This document shows, in pieces, positions 6,392 through 12,448 of a DNA stretch of 12,448 nt. Every line of letters starts with the position of its first letter. Within the stretch, counting starts at the first letter, position 1. The position numbers and the translations under genes were made by a program. The notes under the pieces were generated by a model. The model had not been told where the DNA came from, did no database searches, and saw only the letters and a program-made list of their open reading frames with translations. Source of the stretch: CAYTLW01 sp964438735 (GTDB lineage: Bacteria; Myxococcota_A; UBA9042); the NCBI GenBank assembly GCA_964438735.1, contig CAYTLW010000181.1, positions 1 through 12,448 of the forward strand, read 5' to 3'.

Positions 6392-7813
6392 ATGACGTTG
6401 GCGATCCACGCACAACCGTGCGCATCCGGGACCGGCTGGATGTGGTTGGCCGTGGCGCTGGTCGGGTGCTTGTGCGCCGCCGGTTGCGGGCGGGACATCC
6501 TGCCCGTGGACGGCTTTCAATATGCCACCACCGCCGAGCGATCCGCGGCGCAGGACGCAGTGGTCGACGCGGGCGACACCCCCGACACGGCGCCGGGCGA
6601 CGCCACGGCCAAGGACACCATCCCGCAGGACACGACCCCACAGGACGCGGGGCCCATGGACGGACTGAGCTCGGACGCGAACGGCGGCGACGCGGCCGCC
6701 TTGGACGCCGATTCGACCGATTCGACGCTCGCCGATGGTCAGGGCCATGACGGCGGCTCCTCCGACGCCAAAGACGTCGGCCCCAGCTGTACACCGGCCA
6801 CGGCCGCCAAAGACTGCGACGACGGCGACCCGTGTACCCAAGACCTCTGCGCCGACGGCGGAACGTGCAAGTACGCCGCGGTCACGGAAGCCTGTTGCGT
6901 CGGCGGGCAGCTGCTGGACAAGGGCAAGAAGTGCGGCTCCAGCGCGGTCAAGAGCGAGTACAAATGCAGCCCCGCCGGTCTGGGCAGCGACGTGATGACG
7001 CGCGCTGCCTGGGGCAGCTGCGACGGCGCGAGCCCTACGTGCGATGAGGGCGATGCGGCCCTGATCTGGGGCGCCTGGACCACCCACAAGGACTGCGCCA
7101 AGGACCAGGTCTGTGAAGTGGCCAAGGTCAATATCGCCGGCAAGTGCGTGCAGGCCCCCTCGGCGTTGAAATTATGCGGCAAGCCCGACAAGTACGAGGC
7201 CGGCACGAGCCCGGACACGGCGGTGAGCGTCGGGGCATTCAAGGACAACAGCAAAGCCACCGTGATCGACCCGGACCTGCTCATGGGTGCCAACGACGAT
7301 GTGGATTGGGTCAAATACACCCTCTCGGACGCCGTCAACCTGTTCAACCCGCGCGTGGAGATCGGCTGGACGGCCAGCGACGTGGTCGAGGTCTGCGCGT
7401 GGTTCGCCTGCAGCAAGGGCTCTGGGGGCAAGAACTGCCTGCCGGTCAAATGCGACAAGGGCGGCGCGGATCACAATCCCAAGGTCAGCGGCACAGTCAA
7501 TAACGGCTGCTGTGCCGCTGGCAAGGCGGGCGGCGTGCGCTTCAATCCGAAGTCCGGCGCGACCAATGACGGCGGCGTGGCCTACGTGCGGGTTCGCAAC
7601 CTGGCCAAGACCTGCCAGTACGTGAACACCAAGCTCATCTTCGCCAATGGCGAGACCGCTTGTGGCGACGGCGCGGGCACGGATTGCAACCAGGACAAGG
7701 GCAGCTGCGTCGGCAAATGCGGAAAGTACGACGCCGCCAAACCCTGCCAATGTGACAGCGGTTGCGTCGCAGCCAAAGACTGCTGCTGGGACTGGAATCT
7801 GAACTGCTTGTGA
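6392..7813 (+). CDS. Lipoprotein with cysteine repeat and C-terminal somatomedin-B-like domain
   Basis: A 473-residue exported protein. Seen: a signal peptide with hydrophobic core WMWLAVALVGCLCAAGC, offering lipoboxes LVGC (Cys26) and AAGC (Cys32); an Asp/Thr/Ala linker at 47-130; a cysteine repeat CDDGDPCTQDLC at 142-153; a middle region at 165-437 with paired cysteines and a GANDDVDWVKYTL phrase like beta-sandwich domains of secreted proteins. At 438-473 there is an eight-cysteine module with spacing C-x3-C-x8-C-x-C-x3-C-x5-CC-x6-C, containing CQCDSGC and DCCWDW. This nearly equals the somatomedin B fold of vertebrate vitronectin (x9 for x8), a disulfide knot used there to bind partner proteins. 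Asp/Thr-linker plus cysteine-repeat design is shared with the gene at the left edge. It probably sits on the cell surface. The ligand is unknown. It ends TGA TAA. Confidence 0.88.
   Translation: MTLAIHAQPCASGTGWMWLAVALVGCLCAAGCGRDILPVDGFQYATTAERSAAQDAVVDAGDTPDTAPGDATAKDTIPQDTTPQDAGPMDGLSSDANGGDAAALDADSTDSTLADGQGHDGGSSDAKDVGPSCTPATAAKDCDDGDPCTQDLCADGGTCKYAAVTEACCVGGQLLDKGKKCGSSAVKSEYKCSPAGLGSDVMTRAAWGSCDGASPTCDEGDAALIWGAWTTHKDCAKDQVCEVAKVNIAGKCVQAPSALKLCGKPDKYEAGTSPDTAVSVGAFKDNSKATVIDPDLLMGANDDVDWVKYTLSDAVNLFNPRVEIGWTASDVVEVCAWFACSKGSGGKNCLPVKCDKGGADHNPKVSGTVNNGCCAAGKAGGVRFNPKSGATNDGGVAYVRVRNLAKTCQYVNTKLIFANGETACGDGAGTDCNQDKGSCVGKCGKYDAAKPCQCDSGCVAAKDCCWDWNLNCL
7706..7810 (+). other. Somatomedin-B-like domain coding segment
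   Basis: This segment encodes residues 439-473 of the lipoprotein. The cysteines are 439, 443, 452, 454, 458, 464, 465 and 472, all eight positions of the somatomedin B signature, including the adjacent pair and the C-Q-C-D stretch. It forms the extreme C-terminus of the protein, with one residue after the last cysteine. Confidence 0.75.
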
Positions 7814-7815
7814 TA

Positions 7816-7829
7816 ACGCCGAGAGGCGT
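7816..7829. terminator. Short GNRA-loop hairpin between convergent genes
   Basis: ACGCC and GGCGT form a 5-bp stem closed by a GAGA tetraloop of the stable GNRA type. It fills most of the 19-base gap between the stop codons of two genes that face each other. There is no T-run, so a role in ending both transcripts is inferred from position only. Confidence 0.35.
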
Positions 7830-7832
7830 CAC

Positions 7833-8957
7833 TCAGGTGCCTGTAGCCGCCACAGCGAGCGGCACGTGGCTGCTCACGCCAGGCCCGGACAGGACCAGCG
7901 GCACGCCGGCAGCGCGCCAGGCGGCGGTGATGGCGTGATTGACCACCATGGCCGTGTGTACATAGACCTCGAAGTCGGCCAGGCGACCCAACTTCGCTTC
8001 GACCCGGGGATAGCTGCCGAAGGAGCCGTTTGCGTTCTGGGCCGCCAGCATCACCTCGATGGCGCGCGGCACCGAAGGCAAGCGGGCGCGGTCGATGAGG
8101 ATCGCCGAGAAGACCAGCTCGGCCAGGATGTCGGGATCCTTGCGCTCGATATGGTGCAACATGAGCATGTGCAGCACGGTCTCCAGGTAGGTCAGGTCGG
8201 CGGCGCTGTAGGGCGTCGCCTCGGGCCGATCGCCGAAGTCGTAGGCGGCCATCACCTCGTGGGCCAGGTGGTAGGAGTCGATCAGGCCGATGGCCACCGC
8301 CGGCCGCCGCTGCGTGATCAGGCTGCCCTTTGGACGGCCGGTGATCAGTCCCCCGGGGAAGGTCAATCCGAAGTGCTGGTAGTAGCTGCGCATGGCCAGC
8401 TTCTGGTGGTGGCCGCGCATGGGCATGTGGTCGTCGAAACGCTTCTGGACCTTGCGGATCTCGGCCAGGTAGTTGGTGGTATCCAGGCCGAGCTTGTCCA
8501 TCAGGAAGGCGCAGCGCAGGTACGAGGTGGCCACCTGCTTGAAGGTGACGTCATCGGTCGTGGCCAGGTCGTGAAAACGCGCCTCTGCCACCGGCGCCAC
8601 CACCTTGGCGATGCGCGCAGCGATGGCCTCCTTGCGTGGGCCTTCGGCCACCAGGTAGAGCCAGCGCCAGGCATCCAGCAGGGCGACCAGCTGTTTGCGA
8701 CCGTTGAGGCCCTTGGCACGCAGGGCGAAGGGGTCCAGGTGCAGGCCGTCGAGCCAGCCGGCGGTGCGATCCAAGGCGTTGACGGCGGCGGGAGCGCGGG
8801 CTTTGTACCAATCCGTGCTGCCCGGTGCGGGCGCGGCGGGAGTGGCCGCGGCGGCCGTCGGCGCGGGTTCGGACTTCCGCGAACAGCCCGGCACGCTGCT
8901 GATCATCAGCAGAGCGGCGAGGCAGTAGACGGGCATCTGTGGACGGGAAAACAACAT
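7833..8957 (-). CDS. Alpha-helical lipoprotein of unknown function
   Basis: A 374-residue protein starting MLFSRPQMPVYCLAALLMIS, with lipobox SVPGC (Cys25), an Ala/Pro/Thr linker (30-47) and then a long, almost purely helical domain (50-350). Two local signatures stand out: HLAHEVMAAYDFG at 230-242, and AAQNANGSFG at 305-314 followed by YVHTAMVVNHAI. The second is like the Q-x-x-x-G repeat of alpha/alpha-toroid proteins (squalene-cyclase-like folds). The first reminds me of a family of actinobacterial hypotheticals (DUF6895-type), but I cannot verify that. No enzyme motif is clear. The start is uncertain: neither ATG 8957 nor ATG 8936 has a Shine-Dalgarno sequence. It is divergent from the M3A peptidase lipoprotein gene with 84 bases between them and convergent with the somatomedin-B-like gene. 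The reading frame stays open far upstream on this strand, but that is antisense to the peptidase. Confidence 0.78.
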   Translation of the reverse strand: MLFSRPQMPVYCLAALLMISSVPGCSRKSEPAPTAAAATPAAPAPGSTDWYKARAPAAVNALDRTAGWLDGLHLDPFALRAKGLNGRKQLVALLDAWRWLYLVAEGPRKEAIAARIAKVVAPVAEARFHDLATTDDVTFKQVATSYLRCAFLMDKLGLDTTNYLAEIRKVQKRFDDHMPMRGHHQKLAMRSYYQHFGLTFPGGLITGRPKGSLITQRRPAVAIGLIDSYHLAHEVMAAYDFGDRPEATPYSAADLTYLETVLHMLMLHHIERKDPDILAELVFSAILIDRARLPSVPRAIEVMLAAQNANGSFGSYPRVEAKLGRLADFEVYVHTAMVVNHAITAAWRAAGVPLVLSGPGVSSHVPLAVAATGT

Positions 8958-9021
8958 GGATGCAAGGAGATGGACCCTGGTCAACGGGCCGCGGCTGTGG
9001 CAGAAGGGCCGCCGCTGCGCG

Positions 9022-9031
9022 AGTGTAGCAT
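9022..9031 (-). promoter_or_regulatory. Extended -10 promoter element ATGCTACACT
   Basis: On the minus strand this is the same ten-base element as at 5290-5299. It would start transcription around 9015, leaving a leader of about 58 bases before ATG 8957 of the unknown lipoprotein. It overlaps the region just ahead of the ribosome binding site of the divergent peptidase gene, so the two genes may influence each other. No -35 match was found. Confidence 0.4.
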
Positions 9032-9041
9032 GGGAGACCAC

Positions 9042-11135
9042 ATGAACATCCAATCGAACGCAACGTCGACCCTCCGCCCGCTGATCCGCCCGATGATCCG
9101 CTCGATGATCGGCGCCTTGGTCGCCAGCCTGCTGGGCGCGGGCGCCCTGACCGCGTGCGGCGGCGCTGAGAAGGCGCCACCGCCGCCAACGCCCAAACCG
9201 GCCGTCAAACCCGCCAAGAAGGCACCGCCCAGCAACGCCGAGCTGCTGCGCAGTCGCTGCGACAAGAACCTTCAGGCTGCCAAGGGCGCACGCAACGCCC
9301 TGGTCGCCCGCAAAGGGGCCGAGCGCACCCTGGCCGCCACCCTGGCCGACCTGAACGAGATGCAGATCGCGCTGACCAACGCCGAAGCCGAGTCCAGTCT
9401 GTGGCGCTCGGTGCACCCGGACGCGCCCACCCGCGAGGTGGCCGCCAAGTGCGAGCAGGAGACCGCGGCGCTGAGCACGAAACTGAGCCTGGATCGGGAG
9501 CTCTACGAGGTCTTCTCGGGGTTCGCGGGCAAAGGAGAGACCGCCCAGGAGCAGCGCCTGGTCCGCAAAACCCTGCAGGACTTCAAACGCTCCGGCGTGG
9601 ACAAGGACGAGGCAACGCGAACGAAGATCAAGGGCCTCAACGACGAGATCGTGAAGGTGGGCCAGTCGTTCATGAAGACGATCATCAAGGATCGCCGCAC
9701 CATCAAGGTGGATCCGGCCGCGCTCGACGGCCTGCCCGCCGACTGGATCGCCGCCCACAAGCCCGACGCGGAGGGCAAGGTCACGGTCTCGACGGACTAT
9801 CCCGACTACATCCCCTTCATGACCTACAGCAACTCCGACGCCGCCCGGAAAGAGATGTACACCGTCTATCGCAACCGCGGCACGCCCGCCAACGACGCCT
9901 CGCTCAAGAAGCTGCTGGCCCTGCGCCACGACCTGGCCACCACGCTTGGCTACCCCAATTGGGCCGCGTACATCACCGAAGACAAGATGATCAAGACGGA
10001 GAAGAAGGCCGCCGACTTCATCGAAAAGATCCGCAAAATCGCTGACAAGCGCATGAAGAAGGATCGCAAGGAGCTGCTCAAGGAGCTCAAGCGTCACAAC
10101 CGCAAGGCCAGGAAGGTCCAGGACTGGCAGGGCGCCTGGCTGTCCAACATCCTCAAGAAGAAGAAGTTCGGCTTCGACGCCCAGGCCATGCGCCCCTACC
10201 TGCACTACGACAAGGTGCTCAAGGGCCTGCTGGACCTGACCGCCAGCCTCTTCGGCATCCGCTATGTGCCCATCAAGGACGTGCCGCTGTGGCACCAGGA
10301 TGTATCGGTCTACGACGTCTTCGATGGCGACAAGAAGCTGGGTCGCATCTACCTGGACATGCATCCGCGCGACAACAAGTACAAGCATGCCGCGCAATTC
10401 ACCCTGACCAACGGCGTCGTGGGCGTGCAGGAGGCCGCCGGCGTGCTGGTCTGCAACTTCCCCAACCCGCGCACCGGCAACGGCCTCATGGAGCAGAAGC
10501 AGGTGCGCACCTTCTTCCACGAGTTTGGCCACCTGATGCACCACGTCCTGGGCGGACAGAGCAAATGGACGCGTTTTTCCGGCGTCGCCACCGAGTGGGA
10601 TTTCGTCGAGGCCCCGTCGCAGATCTTCGAGGAATGGGCCGCCGACTACGAGACGCTTCGCCGCTTCGCTACCAACGACAAGGGCGAGGTCATCCCCAAG
10701 AAGATGGTCGACCAGATGCGCGCCGCCCGTGAGTTCGGCAAGGCCATGTGGGTGCGTCACCAGATGTTCTACGCATCGGTCTCCCTGGGCCTGCACAACC
10801 AGGACCCCAAGGGCGTCGAACCGGACAAGCTGGTCGCGCAGATGATGGCCAAGTTCAGCCCCTACCCCTTCGTCGAAGGCACCCACATGCAGAACAGCTT
10901 CGGCCACCTGAACGGCTACTCGGCGATCTACTACACCTACATGTGGTCCATGGTCATCGCCAAGGACATGTTCAGCGCCTTCGAGAAGGCCGGCATCCAC
11001 GACAAGGCCACCGCCATGCGCTACCGGGCCAAGATCCTGGCTCCCGGCGGCAGCAAGGACGCCGCCGAGCTGGTGACCGATTTCCTCGGCCGGCCCTACG
11101 GCTTCGACGCCTTCCAGGCCTGGTTGGAGAAATAG
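9042..11135 (+). CDS. M3A-family zinc oligopeptidase, lipoprotein (thimet oligopeptidase/Dcp-like)
   Basis: A 697-residue metallopeptidase that should hydrolyse oligopeptides too small for proteasome-like proteases. Seen: a signal peptide with a perfect lipobox LTAC (Cys39), then a Pro/Lys-rich linker (45-70), a helical N-terminal half, and the zinc site HEFGHLMHH at 493-501 (H493, E494, H497) with the third ligand E523 in DFVEAPSQ. The closing motif MWSMVIAKDMFSAF is also typical of M3A. H497 to E523 is 26 residues, one more than in thimet oligopeptidase. Length is full for the family. Most M3A enzymes are cytosolic; a lipoprotein form implies work in the periplasm or on the surface, perhaps digesting peptides from outside. 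GGGAG five bases upstream supports ATG 9042 over the in-frame ATG 9030. It is divergent from the unknown lipoprotein gene and followed by a good terminator candidate. Confidence 0.93.
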   Translation: MNIQSNATSTLRPLIRPMIRSMIGALVASLLGAGALTACGGAEKAPPPPTPKPAVKPAKKAPPSNAELLRSRCDKNLQAAKGARNALVARKGAERTLAATLADLNEMQIALTNAEAESSLWRSVHPDAPTREVAAKCEQETAALSTKLSLDRELYEVFSGFAGKGETAQEQRLVRKTLQDFKRSGVDKDEATRTKIKGLNDEIVKVGQSFMKTIIKDRRTIKVDPAALDGLPADWIAAHKPDAEGKVTVSTDYPDYIPFMTYSNSDAARKEMYTVYRNRGTPANDASLKKLLALRHDLATTLGYPNWAAYITEDKMIKTEKKAADFIEKIRKIADKRMKKDRKELLKELKRHNRKARKVQDWQGAWLSNILKKKKFGFDAQAMRPYLHYDKVLKGLLDLTASLFGIRYVPIKDVPLWHQDVSVYDVFDGDKKLGRIYLDMHPRDNKYKHAAQFTLTNGVVGVQEAAGVLVCNFPNPRTGNGLMEQKQVRTFFHEFGHLMHHVLGGQSKWTRFSGVATEWDFVEAPSQIFEEWAADYETLRRFATNDKGEVIPKKMVDQMRAAREFGKAMWVRHQMFYASVSLGLHNQDPKGVEPDKLVAQMMAKFSPYPFVEGTHMQNSFGHLNGYSAIYYTYMWSMVIAKDMFSAFEKAGIHDKATAMRYRAKILAPGGSKDAAELVTDFLGRPYGFDAFQAWLEK
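9078..9113 (+). repeat. Three 12-bp tandem units in a signal-peptide n-region
   Basis: Three diverged 12-base units encode P-L-I-R, P-M-I-R and S-M-I-G in the part of the M3A lipoprotein before the hydrophobic core. Being in frame, unit changes would lengthen or shorten the n-region without destroying the protein. Confidence 0.6.
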
Positions 11136-11161
11136 CCGCCGCTTCGCTTCGGGGTCCCGAA

Positions 11162-11197
11162 ACTGACCTCGGAGGTCGAGAGATCAGTCGCATTTTT
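11162..11197 (+). terminator. Probable intrinsic terminator of the M3A peptidase gene
   Basis: ACTGACCTC (11162-11170) pairs with GAGATCAGT-type sequence (11180-11188), giving eight pairs with one C-A mismatch around a nine-base loop. Four bases later comes TTTTT (11193-11197). It begins 27 bases after the stop of the peptidase gene. A nested alternative hairpin, GACCT/AGGTC with a CGG loop (11165-11177), uses the same bases. Confidence 0.5.
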
Positions 11198-11229
11198 GGC
11201 ACCTCGGCGGTAGCGGCCAACCCGCCACA

Positions 11230-11239
11230 ATGCTATGTT
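11230..11239 (+). promoter_or_regulatory. Extended -10-like promoter element ATGCTATGTT
   Basis: The sequence matches TGnTAnnnT and resembles the ATGCTACACT elements elsewhere in this window. It would start transcription near 11246, about 105 bases before the next gene. The 216 bases between 11136 and 11351 hold this element, the terminator and otherwise nothing I can assign. Confidence 0.35.
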
Positions 11240-11341
11240 GCCGCGCCCTCCGCGCCGGCTGGCATCTCCCAACGCGCGCCGGGCAGAACCAACGCCACCG
11301 CGCGCGCTCCCCGACAATTCCGGGCACCGCGCCGTGCTCAC

Positions 11342-11347
11342 AGGAGG
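11342..11347 (+). promoter_or_regulatory. Ribosome binding site AGGAGG
   Basis: A perfect AGGAGG ends four bases before the ATG at 11352. It decides that start over the earlier in-frame ATG at 11235, which belongs to the promoter element. Confidence 0.65.
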
Positions 11348-11351
11348 ACCG

Positions 11352-12344
11352 ATGGCACGTCCCTCGAGAAACAGGAACAAGACGCCCGCACCCACCATCA
11401 GCACAAAGGAGCTCTCCTTGCTGGAAGACGCCTTGTCCGGACTGCCCGGCGGGCCCGTGACCGACGGCGACAGCTACGCCCAGGCCGACTCGCTGCTGAA
11501 ATTCGGATATCACCAGAACCCTTACATGCGCATGTTCACCAAGGTGCTCTGGAGCGGCTACGCGATCAGCCGCGGCCGAATCGTCGAGTGTGATCAGCGC
11601 TTCAAGCAGGCCCATCGCGACGCCCAGATCAGCAACATCGACAAGATCACCATCCGCGCCCTCGACGACGCCGCTGGTGCCCTGGAACAGGCGCTGGCCC
11701 CGGACGGCAGCGTCGGCGCGTTCCTTGGCGAGATGCGCAATCGCACCCTCCGCCGCATGTGGTCCCGCGTCTGCGAGACCTCCCACTTGCCCCCCCCCAG
11801 CTTCAGCAAGATTTTCGGTAGCTCAGGAGAGATGACCTTGGAAGAGATGGAAGCCGCCGACGCGGCAGAGATGGCCGCGTTGATGAAGGAACCCGAGCCC
11901 GAGGAGGTCCCCGAGGGCGCCGAGGATGCGCCTGTCGCAGAGGCCGCTGGTGACGATGGAGAGGCCCCCGAAGCGGCCGCTCCTGCGGACGAAGCGGCTG
12001 GCTCGGACAGCGCTGGCGATGACGCCGCAGACGCCCCCGCAGCCGATGGCGGAGACGACGTGGGCGCGCCACCGCCCTTGCCAATGGCCGCCCAGTCGTC
12101 CGACGACGACGCCGACGACAACGACGAACCGCGCGCGGAAGCCGCGGCCACCGATTTTACGGTCGAGGTGGGCCGCGAAGGTTCCGTCGACCTGGGCCCC
12201 GAGCTGCTCCTGTCAGCCGCCTCGGAAGCGCTCAAGGAGCTGCGCATCCGCCGTCCCGAAGGCGGACTCAAGATCACGATCAGCGTGGTCGGTCAGGGTC
12301 GCGGACGCAGCCGTGGTCGCCGCGGCCGTAGACGTCGGAAGTAG
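11352..12344 (+). CDS. Unknown protein: helical domain, acidic linker, Arg/Gly-rich tail
   Basis: A 330-residue protein with no signal peptide or membrane segment, so probably cytoplasmic. Residues 1-12 are basic (RPSRNRNK). Residues 15-160 form a compact, mostly helical domain with aromatic and charged residues (FGYHQNPYMRMFTKVLWSGY) and two cysteines (80, 141). Residues 165-268 are low-complexity, dominated by Glu, Asp and Ala, and lack structure. Residues 268-312 form a small mixed domain (DFTVEVGREGSVDLGPELLL). Residues 316-330 are a basic tail, GRGRSRGRRGRRRRK. A long acidic stretch with a basic tail resembles nucleic-acid-binding or chaperone-like proteins, but I do not recognise the family. 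A run of nine C (11790-11798) encodes Pro147-149 and is prone to slippage. The start is set by AGGAGG. The gene stands alone on the plus strand. Confidence 0.78.
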   Translation: MARPSRNRNKTPAPTISTKELSLLEDALSGLPGGPVTDGDSYAQADSLLKFGYHQNPYMRMFTKVLWSGYAISRGRIVECDQRFKQAHRDAQISNIDKITIRALDDAAGALEQALAPDGSVGAFLGEMRNRTLRRMWSRVCETSHLPPPSFSKIFGSSGEMTLEEMEAADAAEMAALMKEPEPEEVPEGAEDAPVAEAAGDDGEAPEAAAPADEAAGSDSAGDDAADAPAADGGDDVGAPPPLPMAAQSSDDDADDNDEPRAEAAATDFTVEVGREGSVDLGPELLLSAASEALKELRIRRPEGGLKITISVVGQGRGRSRGRRGRRRRK

Positions 12345-12448
12345 AGGGACGCCGCTGGCTGTCCCCAGTGAGGGATGAGAGCCGGATCCACACCCTAGTA
12401 CTACTTGATTATGTTTGACGGATCGCCCCGCCTGTGCTTGAACAGCGC
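12345..12448. other. Right-edge intergenic stretch, unassigned
   Basis: Directly after the stop codon a weak hairpin is possible (GGGAC at 12346-12350 with GTCCC at 12361-12365). From about 12390 the sequence becomes AT-richer. On the minus strand 12448-12401 is an open frame reading ALFKHRRGDPSNIIK and then a stop; it could be the end of a gene entering from the right, but 15 residues are too few to identify. Confidence 0.2.

Noticed and set aside
7866..9041. Open plus-strand frame continuous with the M3A peptidase
   Set aside because: It is antisense to the unknown lipoprotein and precedes the peptidase's ribosome site and signal peptide, so it is not part of the protein.
8958..11000. A very long open frame on the minus strand opposite the M3A peptidase
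   Set aside because: It is the upstream extension of the lipoprotein frame, rich in Val, Gly, Leu and His as expected for the antisense of a GC-rich gene, and the plus strand here has clear zinc-site motifs.
11594..12277. Serine/alanine-rich open frame opposite the acidic-linker gene
   Set aside because: Its composition is explained as the antisense of Asp/Glu/Ala codons, and it has no ribosome site.
12360..12448. End of a group II intron or insertion sequence
   Set aside because: A few bases resemble such ends, but there is no domain V hairpin, terminal repeat or transposase sequence inside the window.

Overview
The window looks like a stretch of chromosome from a high-GC Gram-negative bacterium, most likely from the Myxococcota/Bradymonadota (former deltaproteobacterial) side of the tree. 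This rests on seen features: very GC-rich third codon positions, several predicted lipoproteins, and two proteins built from aspartate/threonine-rich linkers followed by C-D-D-G-D-x-C-T cysteine repeats, a style common in those predatory and marine groups. Placement below that level cannot be made from sequence reading alone.

Layout. At the left edge (1 to about 1740) is the 3' part of a large secreted cysteine-repeat protein whose start lies outside the window. Its reading frame is abruptly replaced near 1715-1757 by the C-terminal two thirds of a cytosolic M3B oligoendopeptidase F (to 2857), in a different frame. This is either a real deletion or rearrangement or an assembly join. From 2906 to 5283 come a 93-residue helical protein (minus), a membrane-anchored helical protein (plus), an OmpA/Pal-type peptidoglycan-binding lipoprotein (minus) and a three-helix DUF5658-like membrane protein (minus). 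From 5446 to 7813 two plus-strand genes lie 49 bases apart: a secreted TPR-like protein with two C-terminal membrane helices, and a lipoprotein that ends in a somatomedin-B-like eight-cysteine domain. From 7833 to 11135 is a divergent pair of lipoprotein genes: an unknown alpha-helical lipoprotein (minus) and a full-length M3A zinc oligopeptidase lipoprotein (plus), which is followed by the best terminator candidate in the window. From 11352 to 12344 is an unrecognised protein with a helical N-terminal domain, a long acidic linker and an Arg/Gly-rich basic tail. The last 60 bases are less GC-rich and cannot be assigned.

Function. The common theme is the cell envelope: six products carry signal peptides, lipoboxes or membrane segments, and the OmpA-type protein probably ties the outer membrane to peptidoglycan. 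No metabolic pathway, phage module, CRISPR array, rRNA or tRNA is visible. The points most worth following up are the bacterial somatomedin-B-like domain, the disrupted junction at 1715-1757, the shared extended -10 element ATGCTACACT (one copy implying a leaderless mRNA), and the acidic/Arg-Gly protein with a C9 tract.
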